NCBI GenBank assembly: GCA_013696235.1
Contig: JACCYY010000181.1
Span: forward strand, 1-7,088
Origin: Sporichthyaceae bacterium
Lineage (GTDB): Bacteria > Actinomycetota > Actinomycetes > JACCYY01
Reading direction: 5' to 3'
Length of the DNA: 7,088 bases
The position numbers were made by a program, and so were the translations under genes. The notes below the pieces were generated by a model. That model ran no database searches and was not told the DNA's origin. It saw only the letters and a program-made list of their open reading frames with translations. Positions 1 to 5,574 of this stretch are shown here, in pieces (within the stretch, counting starts at the first letter, position 1; each line of letters opens with the position of its first letter).

Positions 1-46
1 TCCGCGCGACGGCCAGCGCCGGCGCGTGCCGCGCCAGCGCTCGCAT
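1..46 (-). CDS. Possible start of a downstream gene, cut by the window edge
   Basis: An ATG on the minus strand at 46 opens a frame that stays open to the left edge, giving about 15 residues beginning MRALARHAPALAVARG. It starts 8 bases after the stop codon of the penicillin-binding protein gene, so it could be the next gene of the same transcript. A purine-rich stretch lies about 14 bases upstream, inside the end of the preceding gene, which is too far for a convincing ribosome-binding site. The fragment is too short to recognise a family, and the frame may simply be open by chance in this GC-rich DNA. Confidence 0.3.
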   Translation of the reverse strand, partial: MRALARHAPALAVAR

Positions 47-54
47 CGCGCCGG

Positions 55-1974
55 TCACACTCCCCCGCGCAGGAACGCTTCGAGCAGCGGACCGGCGGTC
101 CTGGACCCGGACTCACCGTCCTCGACGAAGACCGCGACCGCGAGGTCGCCCTGGATCGCGATCATCCAGGCGTGGGTGCGCGGCGGTGACTCGCTGCCGT
201 ACTCCGCGGTCCCGGTCTTGGCACCGACCGGGTCGCCTGGTACGTCGCTGAGGAACTGGGCACTGCCCTCGTCCACCACTGTCTCGAGCAGCGCGCGGAG
301 CTGCTCTGCCTCGACGGGCTGCAGCGGCGCGGCGACGATCTTCTCTGCCGGCACTGCGTCGAGGAGCACCACCGGTACGACCGTCTCGCCGCGCGCGACG
401 GAGGCTGCGACGGCGGCCATGGCCAGCGGCGAGGCCTGGACGCGGCCCTGTCCGATCATCGACGCGGCGTGCTCGGTCTCGGTTTCGGCCGCGGCGGGCA
501 CCGAGCCGAAGAACGCCGGCAGGCCGAGGTCGGCGTCGACGCCGAGTCCCAGGGCGGCGGCCGACTCGGCGAGGACGTCTTGCGGCACCTGGTCGCGCGC
601 TGAGATGAAGGCGGTGTTGCACGAGCTGGCCAGTGCCGTCTGGAGCGGGATCCCACCGAGGTCCGAGGACGGGTAGTCGTCGTAGTTCTCGAACTCCTTG
701 CCGTCGACGGTGATCGTCGACGTGCATTCGAGCTCGCTCTCAGGTGTGAGCCCGGCCCGGAGCAGGGCCAACGTCGAGACGACCTTGAACGTGGAGCCGG
801 GAGCGTACTGGCCGATCGTCGCCGTCGACAGCCCGCCGCCGCCTGACCCGCTCGCCGCAGCCAGCACCTCTCCGGTCGACGGCCGGATCGCGACGATCGC
901 GCTCGCCTCCGCGACCGGCGCGAGCACCGTCTCCGCGAGCTGCTGCAGGTCCGGGTCCAACGTCGTCGTGAGTGGCTCGCCGGGAGCTGCCGCACGCGTG
1001 TAGAGCGTCCGCGGTTCCCCGGTCGTCCCCTCCGCCGGTGCGGCGGAGACGGTGAGACCCGGCTGTCCGCGCAGCGTTGCGTCGTAGCGCGCCTGCAGCC
1101 CGGACAGCCCGACCGTGTCGCCGGCCGCGATCTCGCCGCCCGAGGCCTCGATGATCTCTGCGGTCGCCTCGCCGACCGTGCCGAGGATCGGACGGGCGAA
1201 CTCGCGCGTGGGCGCCAGCGGGAGCTCGTCCTCGAGCGCGACGGCACCCTCGATCGCGGCGAGCTCCGCGCCCACGACCGGGCTGGCCTCCGCGCGTACG
1301 ACGAGCGCCTCGACGAACGCGGCCTCGCCCGCGCCGGTGACCTGCGCGACGTATCCCGCGACGTCGATCTCCAGCAGCTCGGCCAGCGCGGTCGCGGAGG
1401 CCTCGAGCGCTGCCGGCGCGACCTGCGTCTTGTCGATGCCGATCCGGAGCACGTCCCGGTCGGTGACCAGCACCACGCCGCCGGCACCGAGGACGTCGGC
1501 CCGCTCGGCCGCGAGCTCGCCCAGCACGAGGTGCTCGTCCGGGGTCAGCGACGGCTCGACAAGATCCGTCGACCAGGCCACGCGCCAGGGCTCGGCCTCG
1601 TCCGCCTCGTCGTACGCCAGCGTCGCGGCCGTCTCGTACGACCAGTCCTCCTCGGTGTCGTCGAGGTCCCAGGTGTAGGCGAGAACGGCGGTCGCGGTGT
1701 CGTTCTCGTCGTCCCGGTCGACGTCGCCGAGCTCCACCGACGGACGGAGCTCACCGAGCTCGGCCACCGCCTCGGCGAGGTCCGGTTCCGCTTGTGCTGC
1801 GGTGGCCGCGGTGAACGGCACCTCCGCGAGCTCGAAGGTCGACAGGCCGCTCACCAGCAGGCTCAGCGCGTCCTCGGGACCCGGCCGTTCCTCGCTGCAT
1901 GCGGTCAGCCCGAGCGCCGCGACCGCGAGGACCAGCGCCAGCACGCCACCTCGGTGACCCGTCCGCACGCTCAC
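55..1974 (-). CDS. Penicillin-binding lipoprotein (class B type transpeptidase with MecA_N/NTF2-like N-terminal domain)
   Basis: Predicted D,D-transpeptidase that cross-links peptidoglycan on the outer face of the membrane; 639 aa. The N-terminus has a basic stretch, a hydrophobic core and the lipobox L23-T24-A25-C26, so it should be a lipoprotein anchored through Cys26. Residues about 30-145 look like the NTF2-like MecA_N domain and about 150-310 like the PBP dimerisation domain, in which the usual RG.I.DRNG segment is degenerate (around 156-185). Residues about 335-635 are the transpeptidase, with all catalytic motifs: S394-T-F-K397, S451-C-N453 and K586-T-G-T. The GTG start overlaps the stop of the upstream small gene (GTGA) and no clear Shine-Dalgarno precedes it, which suggests translational coupling. 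A second GTG two codons on is an alternative start. The architecture resembles mycobacterial Rv2864c (about 600 aa). MecA-like architecture alone does not imply beta-lactam resistance. The family call is firm; the physiological role is inferred. Confidence 0.95.
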   Translation of the reverse strand: MSVRTGHRGGVLALVLAVAALGLTACSEERPGPEDALSLLVSGLSTFELAEVPFTAATAAQAEPDLAEAVAELGELRPSVELGDVDRDDENDTATAVLAYTWDLDDTEEDWSYETAATLAYDEADEAEPWRVAWSTDLVEPSLTPDEHLVLGELAAERADVLGAGGVVLVTDRDVLRIGIDKTQVAPAALEASATALAELLEIDVAGYVAQVTGAGEAAFVEALVVRAEASPVVGAELAAIEGAVALEDELPLAPTREFARPILGTVGEATAEIIEASGGEIAAGDTVGLSGLQARYDATLRGQPGLTVSAAPAEGTTGEPRTLYTRAAAPGEPLTTTLDPDLQQLAETVLAPVAEASAIVAIRPSTGEVLAAASGSGGGGLSTATIGQYAPGSTFKVVSTLALLRAGLTPESELECTSTITVDGKEFENYDDYPSSDLGGIPLQTALASSCNTAFISARDQVPQDVLAESAAALGLGVDADLGLPAFFGSVPAAAETETEHAASMIGQGRVQASPLAMAAVAASVARGETVVPVVLLDAVPAEKIVAAPLQPVEAEQLRALLETVVDEGSAQFLSDVPGDPVGAKTGTAEYGSESPPRTHAWMIAIQGDLAVAVFVEDGESGSRTAGPLLEAFLRGGV

Positions 1975-2345
1975 CGGTAGCGGAAGCCGTCGAGAAAGCG
2001 GCGGAACAGCCCACCGGTTTGCGGCAGCGGTGCAGCCGGCGGCGGCGTGGCGGCCCGGCGTTTGGCGACCGGGGACGCGTAGTCGGTCCGCACGATGGCG
2101 TCGACAACCTGGGTCTCGTCGAAGTCCTCGGAGCCGTCGATCACCGGGACGAAGCCGACCAGCACCCCGTCGCGCATGACCTGCGCCTCCAGGCCGGCGG
2201 TGCCATCGGTGTCCCAGATCGCCTGACGACCGCCCGGCAACGAGACGCGTACGCCGAACTGCGCCACTCCCGCCCGTTCCAGGTGGGCCGGGGTTCCGCG
2301 CTCGCGCAACGTGTCCACCACGCGGCGCGCGCGCATCTCGTCCAT
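1971..2345 (-). CDS. Uncharacterised small actinobacterial protein with proline-rich linker and basic/aromatic tail
   Basis: I do not recognise this 124-aa protein. Residues 1-90 look like a compact soluble domain. It has a charged helix (MRARRVVDTLRERG), then alternating strands (QFGVRVSLPGG, QAIWDTDG, LEAQVMRDGVLVGFVPVI) and an acidic segment (DGSEDFDETQVVDAIVRTDY). Residues 95-110 form an Ala/Pro linker after KRRA, and the last 13 residues (GLFRRFLDGFRYR) are basic and aromatic. There is no signal peptide or membrane segment. The ATG at 2345 is preferred because a TANNNT box sits 7 bases upstream; the same frame is open further upstream, but only across intergenic DNA and antisense to the DUF3224 gene. 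Its stop overlaps the GTG of the penicillin-binding protein by four bases, so the two are almost certainly co-transcribed and probably translationally coupled. A role linked to cell-wall synthesis is inference from this coupling only. Confidence 0.8.
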   Translation of the reverse strand: MDEMRARRVVDTLRERGTPAHLERAGVAQFGVRVSLPGGRQAIWDTDGTAGLEAQVMRDGVLVGFVPVIDGSEDFDETQVVDAIVRTDYASPVAKRRAATPPPAAPLPQTGGLFRRFLDGFRYR

Positions 2346-2352
2346 GCCGCCA

Positions 2353-2358
2353 ACGCTA
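2353..2358 (-). promoter_or_regulatory. Candidate -10 box of a leaderless promoter for the small protein/PBP unit
   Basis: TAGCGT reads toward the gene and ends 7 bases before the ATG at 2345. This is the spacing expected when transcription starts at or next to the start codon, a common arrangement in Actinobacteria. No good -35 hexamer is visible 16-18 bases upstream. There is no strong Shine-Dalgarno, only GGCGG close to the ATG, which fits a leaderless start. Confidence 0.45.
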
Positions 2359-2405
2359 GCCCGCCGCGCATCTGGAGCGCCCCTCCACTGCCTCCGGCCC
2401 ACGTT

Positions 2406-2419
2406 GGTCAGTCGTGACC
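2406..2419. promoter_or_regulatory. Small dyad in the divergent intergenic region
   Basis: GGTCA, four bases, then TGACC form a 5-bp inverted repeat between the divergently transcribed small-protein gene and DUF3224 gene. A second dyad, GGGTC at 2426-2430 and GACCC at 2437-2441, follows, so GGTC/GACC half-sites are clustered in about 35 bp. This could be a regulator site serving either gene, but short GC-rich dyads arise easily by chance here. The rest of the 171-bp intergenic stretch shows nothing else definite. Confidence 0.25.
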
Positions 2420-2516
2420 GGGCCGGGGTCTGGTCCGACCCGGTGGACATGATGGGCTTCCCGTGAGATCGCGAGACCGCGACGCCACCACCTGTGAACC
2501 GAGGAGCGAGCAACGC

Positions 2517-2930
2517 ATGAGCACCCACGCTGAGGCCAGCTTCACCATCGACGGCTGGGAGGAGGAGGACGTCTTCCAGGCCGACGGCGTGCGGATCTAC
2601 CGCGTCAAGGTCAGCAAGACGCTTGTCGGTGGTCTCGACGGCACCGCCCAGGGCTGGATGACCATGGCGATGGCCCCGGGCGACTCCGCCGCGTACGTGG
2701 GGTTCGACCGGCTCGAGGTCACCGTCGACGGGCGCCGCGGGTCGTTCGTCATCCGGCACGACGCGTCGATGCACGCCGGCGGCGGCGACGCGACCTGGGA
2801 CATCGTGCCCGGCTCGGGCACCGGCGAGCTGGCCGGCATCCGCGGGACGTCGAGGGTGGACCGCCACGACGACGGGAGCCACACGTACGCGATCGACTAT
2901 GACCTCGACGAGCCAGCGACCACCGCGTAG
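2517..2930 (+). CDS. DUF3224 domain-containing protein
   Basis: A 137-aa protein that matches the DUF3224 family over its whole length, judged from motifs. It opens with MSTHAEASFTIDGWEEE. The middle segment around residues 58-81 (YVGFDRLEVTV followed by GSFVIRH) is the family's repeated strand region. The signature WDIVPGSGTGELAGIRG lies at 94-110 and the closing YAIDYDL strand at 124-130. The family is a small single-domain beta-rich protein, possibly a barrel, with no assigned reaction; no catalytic residues can be named. There is no signal peptide, so it is probably cytoplasmic. The ATG at 2517 is preferred over the GTG at 2463 because GAGGAG lies at 2501-2506, ten bases upstream, and because family members start with this MSTHAE-type sequence. 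It stands alone on the plus strand, divergent from the small-protein gene and convergent with the globin gene. Confidence 0.9.
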   Translation: MSTHAEASFTIDGWEEEDVFQADGVRIYRVKVSKTLVGGLDGTAQGWMTMAMAPGDSAAYVGFDRLEVTVDGRRGSFVIRHDASMHAGGGDATWDIVPGSGTGELAGIRGTSRVDRHDDGSHTYAIDYDLDEPATTA

Positions 2931-2936
2931 CCCGGG

Positions 2937-3398
2937 TCACGGTCGGTACGGCGGCGCCTCACCCCAGCCCCACCTCGGGACAGGCGCCTCGGGCACGGTC
3001 GGCGCGCCGGGCTGAGAGTTCGCCAGCGCGAGCCGGGTGCCCCACTCGACGTACGCGACGAACGCCGACCGGAACTCCGGGTCGTCGGGCAGGCCGGCAT
3101 CGTCGGCGCTCGCCGCGATCAGGGCGGCCCGGCGGGCCCGCTGGGTCTCGGTGATCGACAACCCGATGTGGTGGCGCAGCATCGCCGGGTAGCCGCCGAG
3201 CTCGTCGGTGTAGTCGGTCGGGCCGCGAAAGACCTCACCGAACCAGAGCGCTACGTGCTCGCGATGGTCGGGACCCATGTGGGCGAACACTGGCGCGAGC
3301 ACCTCGTCCCGCTCGACCCGGTCGTAGAACACTTCGGTAAGCCGGCGCAGCACGTCATGACCGCCGGCCCATTCGTACAGCGTCGGCACGGAGGTCAT
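2937..3398 (-). CDS. Group II truncated haemoglobin (2/2 globin)
   Basis: A haem protein of 153 aa expected to bind O2 or NO, or to take part in redox chemistry, in the cytoplasm. Recognisable landmarks are YEWAGG near the N-terminus, Tyr25 at B10 (in FYDRV), Phe38 at CD1, the GGY turn before the F helix (68-70) and the probable proximal histidine His77 (LRHHIGL). The block ITETQR follows, then AGLPDDPEFRSAFVAYVEWGTRLALANSQPGA (101-132), characteristic of the actinobacterial branch. At the G8 position, where group II globins nearly always have Trp, my alignment puts Arg90 (codon CGG). A 20-residue Pro/Trp-rich C-terminal extension follows the globin fold. The ATG at 3398 is chosen over the in-frame ATG at 3431 because GAGGAG sits 6 bases upstream, and the earlier ATG lies inside an inverted repeat. 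It is 59 bp after the VWA gene on the same strand but probably has its own promoter. Confidence 0.92.
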   Translation of the reverse strand: MTSVPTLYEWAGGHDVLRRLTEVFYDRVERDEVLAPVFAHMGPDHREHVALWFGEVFRGPTDYTDELGGYPAMLRHHIGLSITETQRARRAALIAASADDAGLPDDPEFRSAFVAYVEWGTRLALANSQPGAPTVPEAPVPRWGWGEAPPYRP

Positions 3399-3404
3399 GA
3401 CGGT

Positions 3405-3410
3405 CTCCTC
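3405..3410 (-). promoter_or_regulatory. Ribosome-binding site of the globin gene
   Basis: GAGGAG on the minus strand, with six bases (ACCGTC) before the ATG at 3398. It settles the start on that ATG and excludes the upstream in-frame ATG at 3431. Confidence 0.75.
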
Positions 3411-3418
3411 AGGATGAT

Positions 3419-3440
3419 TACAGTGTTGCATCCCACTGTA
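3419..3440. promoter_or_regulatory. Perfect 7-8-7 inverted repeat, candidate operator of the globin gene
   Basis: TACAGTG (3419-3425) and CACTGTA (3434-3440) are exact reverse complements separated by 8 bases. The site lies between the VWA stop and the globin start, 20 bases upstream of the globin ATG. Read toward the globin, the distal arm contains TACAGT (3440-3435), a TANNNT box that could be the -10, with CTGACC (3461-3456) as a possible -35 at a short 15-bp spacing. A protein bound here would cover the promoter, so repression is the simplest reading. The AT-rich arms stand out from the surrounding GC-rich DNA. The regulator is unknown; a nitric-oxide, redox or metal sensor would fit a globin. 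Confidence 0.6.
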
Positions 3441-3457
3441 CGCCTACTCGCGCCGGG

Positions 3458-5455
3458 TCAGCGACCGCGCCGTGAGCGGAGGTAGTCGGCGACGACGTAC
3501 CGGCCGAGGTCGTCGATATCGGGGGTCAGCACCCGGCCGGAGCTGCGCCGGGCGATCGCGTCGACGAAGCGGCGCAGGCCCGGGTCGTCGCCGAGCATGA
3601 ACCAGTTGATCGTCGCGCCGTAGCGGCTGAGGTGGTCGACCTCGCGGACCGTCGCCTGCACGGTCTCGCGCTCCGGCGGCCAGGAGAACACGGCCTCGCC
3701 GTCGTCGAGCAGGTGCGCGGTCGGCTCTCCGTCGGTGACGACCAGCACGACCGGCTCGGCGTCTGAGTGCCGCCGTAGGTGGCGCCCGGCGAGGCGGAGC
3801 GCGTGCTGCAGGTTCGTGCCCTGCACCGTCTCCGGCTCGACCGCGACCAGCTCGCCCAGCGACAGCGCCTGCGCGTACCGCCCGAAGCCGATGATCTGCA
3901 GCGCGTCCTGCGAGAAGCGGATCGAGGTGAGCTGGGAGAGCGCCAGGGCGGTCTGCTTCATCGGGCCCCACCTCCCGTCGGTGACCATCGAGTACGACAG
4001 ATCGACGCAGAGGGCGACCGCAGCACCGGAACGGCGCTCGGTCTCGACCACCTCGAAGTCCTCGACGTCCAGCGTGACCGCGACAGTGCGGCGGCCGGTC
4101 CTCGAGGGTTCGCCCGTACGGTGACCAGCCGCCCCGCGGCGTACGGCGTTGCCGACGGTTCGGGCGACGTCGAGCGGCTGCTCGTCGCCGAAGCGCCATC
4201 GCCGGGACGCGCCGGTGATCTCGCCGGCGGCACCTGCATCGCGCAGGTCGTGCTGGCCGCGCGGCCCGCGCTCGAGGTGGGCGAACACGGCTCGCAGCGC
4301 GGACTCGCCGAGCCGGCGCAGGGCCTTCGGGCTCAGCTGCGGGTCGGCACCGCTCCCGCTGAGCCAGCCCTGGCGCTCGAGCTCGCGCTCGAGCTGCTGC
4401 AGCCGACTGACCTCGTCCGCGGCGGCCCGGCCGAGGTGGCGCTGGACGGACTCCACGTCCACGTCGTCGAGGGTGGCACCGGGATGGTCCTGACCGAGCT
4501 GTTCGAGCAGGTCATCGAGGTCGGCGATCTCGCCCAGCGCCTGCGCGGCCGACCCGTAGCCGAGCGGCTCCGCGCCGCTCATCTGCTCGCCGCGCCCCCA
4601 CGGCAGCTCGGGCCGCAGTGCCCGGAGGTTCGAGGTGAGCTCGGCCATCTGCCCCGCCACCCCGGCCCCACCGAGCGCGGACGCCATCAGCCCGGCGAGC
4701 TCCGCGCGCTGGGCCGGCGAGAGCGAGCGCAGCAGGCGCTCCCCGGCCGCGGCCCGCCGGGCGAGCGCGTCGACCAGCTCGTCGACATCATCGGGCTGCT
4801 CGGGGAAGAGCTCGCCGTGGCGCTGCATGAACTCCGCGAACGCGTCTGCGGTGTCCTCGCCGCGGGCGTGCTTGCCGAGCAACGCGTTGAGATCGGTCAG
4901 CATGTCCTGCACGCGTTGGGCCGCGGCCGGGTCGTTGGCCGGATCGGCGCCGCGGAGCGCGTCGCGCAGCCCCGCGAACTGCTGCTCGAGGACTTCCCGC
5001 CGCAGGCCCTCGAGGATCGCCTCGTACGTCGCGCGCGCATCCGCGCTGGCCCAGTCGTAGTCGGCCAGCTCCTCGACCGCCCGGGCGGTCGACCGCGGCA
5101 GCGCGTCCAGCCGCGTCTCGGCGAACCGGGCGTCGTCGCCCGGTCGGGTGGCGAGCTCCTCGCGCTCGGCGGACAGCGCCTGGTCCAGCTGAGCCCGGGC
5201 CCGTGTGACGCTTCCTTCCAGGTCGCCGCGCCGGCCGGCTTCCCGGCGGAGCCGGCGTGCCCTGGCGAGCAGCTCGTCGAGCCCGCCGTGCTCGCCCAGC
5301 CCGCGGCGGAGCAGGTTGCGCAACGCCGATCGCAGGCTGCCCCCGTCGAGCACCTCGCGGCCGAGCTCGTCGACGGCGGCACGGACGTCGTACGGCGGGG
5401 CGAGCGGGTCCGGGCCGCCCGCCCACGCGCCGTACCGGTTGCGCTTGGACCTCAC
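3458..5455 (-). CDS. VWA domain-containing protein, partner of a Mg-chelatase-like AAA+ ATPase (Rv0959-like)
   Basis: A 665-aa cytoplasmic protein with no signal peptide or membrane helix. Residues about 475-660 form a von Willebrand factor A domain with a complete MIDAS metal site: D485-L-S487-Y-S489, T547 (in QGTN) and D575 (in VTDGEP). The N-terminal 470 residues are mainly helical and highly charged. They include likely coiled-coil stretches around 55-105 and 335-365 and a Gly-rich linker region; I recognise no catalytic domain there. Size and order resemble mycobacterial Rv0959, encoded next to an Rv0958-type ATPase, as is the case here. By analogy with ChlI/ChlD and MoxR/VWA pairs, the VWA protein probably acts as adaptor or substrate-binding partner for the ATPase, but the client is unknown. 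The GTG at 5455 has GGGAG six bases upstream. It is the second gene of the unit, 119 bp after the ATPase stop. Confidence 0.9.
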   Translation of the reverse strand: MRSKRNRYGAWAGGPDPLAPPYDVRAAVDELGREVLDGGSLRSALRNLLRRGLGEHGGLDELLARARRLRREAGRRGDLEGSVTRARAQLDQALSAEREELATRPGDDARFAETRLDALPRSTARAVEELADYDWASADARATYEAILEGLRREVLEQQFAGLRDALRGADPANDPAAAQRVQDMLTDLNALLGKHARGEDTADAFAEFMQRHGELFPEQPDDVDELVDALARRAAAGERLLRSLSPAQRAELAGLMASALGGAGVAGQMAELTSNLRALRPELPWGRGEQMSGAEPLGYGSAAQALGEIADLDDLLEQLGQDHPGATLDDVDVESVQRHLGRAAADEVSRLQQLERELERQGWLSGSGADPQLSPKALRRLGESALRAVFAHLERGPRGQHDLRDAGAAGEITGASRRWRFGDEQPLDVARTVGNAVRRGAAGHRTGEPSRTGRRTVAVTLDVEDFEVVETERRSGAAVALCVDLSYSMVTDGRWGPMKQTALALSQLTSIRFSQDALQIIGFGRYAQALSLGELVAVEPETVQGTNLQHALRLAGRHLRRHSDAEPVVLVVTDGEPTAHLLDDGEAVFSWPPERETVQATVREVDHLSRYGATINWFMLGDDPGLRRFVDAIARRSSGRVLTPDIDDLGRYVVADYLRSRRGR

Positions 5456-5461
5456 GTCACG

Positions 5462-5466
5462 CTCCC
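5462..5466 (-). promoter_or_regulatory. Ribosome-binding site of the VWA gene
   Basis: GGGAG on the minus strand, six bases before the GTG at 5455. It supports that GTG as the start and shows that the gene does not depend on read-through from the distant ATPase stop. Confidence 0.6.
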
Positions 5467-5492
5467 GGCCGCTCCCCGGCCGCCACCGATCC

Positions 5493-5547
5493 TTGGCACG
5501 GGGCCACCCCGGGCCAGGAGGTCCAGCACGGGGTCACCCCGTGCCAA
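5493..5547. repeat. Twin GC-rich palindromes, 30 bp apart, between the ATPase and VWA genes
   Basis: Copy 2 (5526-5544) is a perfect palindrome: GCACGGGGT and ACCCCGTGC around one central C. Copy 1 (5494-5516) pairs TGGCACGGGG with CCCCGGGCCA across a CCA loop, with a single A-G mismatch. The centres at 5505 and 5535 are exactly 30 bp apart, and the aligned 22-base blocks (5495-5516 and 5525-5546) differ at three positions. The outer arms TTGGCACGGGG (5493-5503) and CCCCGTGCCAA (5537-5547) are also exact reverse complements over 11 bases, so a single long-range hairpin competes with the two local ones. No U-run follows in the direction of transcription, so a classic intrinsic terminator is unlikely. 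It could be a REP-like dispersed repeat, an mRNA-stability or attenuation structure, or a tandem protein-binding site. Confidence 0.8.
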
Positions 5548-5574
5548 CCAGGGACTGGCGTGCATCCCCCGCGC

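Noticed and set aside
2463..2516. GTG start adding 18 residues to the DUF3224 protein
   Set aside because: The ATG at 2517 has GAGGAG at good spacing and the expected family N-terminus. The extension is not family-like.
2346..2882. Long N-terminal extension (to 303 aa) of the small protein upstream of the PBP
   Set aside because: The extension runs through the divergent intergenic region and antisense to the DUF3224 gene. A TANNNT box next to the ATG at 2345 gives a better start.
3399..3431. Upstream ATG adding 11 residues to the globin
   Set aside because: It sits inside the inverted repeat and lacks a ribosome-binding site, while the ATG at 3398 has GAGGAG six bases upstream.
4370..4400. 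Short direct repeat GCGCTCGAGCT twice
   Set aside because: It encodes a Leu-Glu-Arg-Glu helical stretch of the VWA protein and is explained by the coding sequence.
5493..5547. Twin palindromes as an intrinsic terminator or a CRISPR array
   Set aside because: No T-run follows on either strand, only two copies exist, and the intervening bases are too few to be a spacer.
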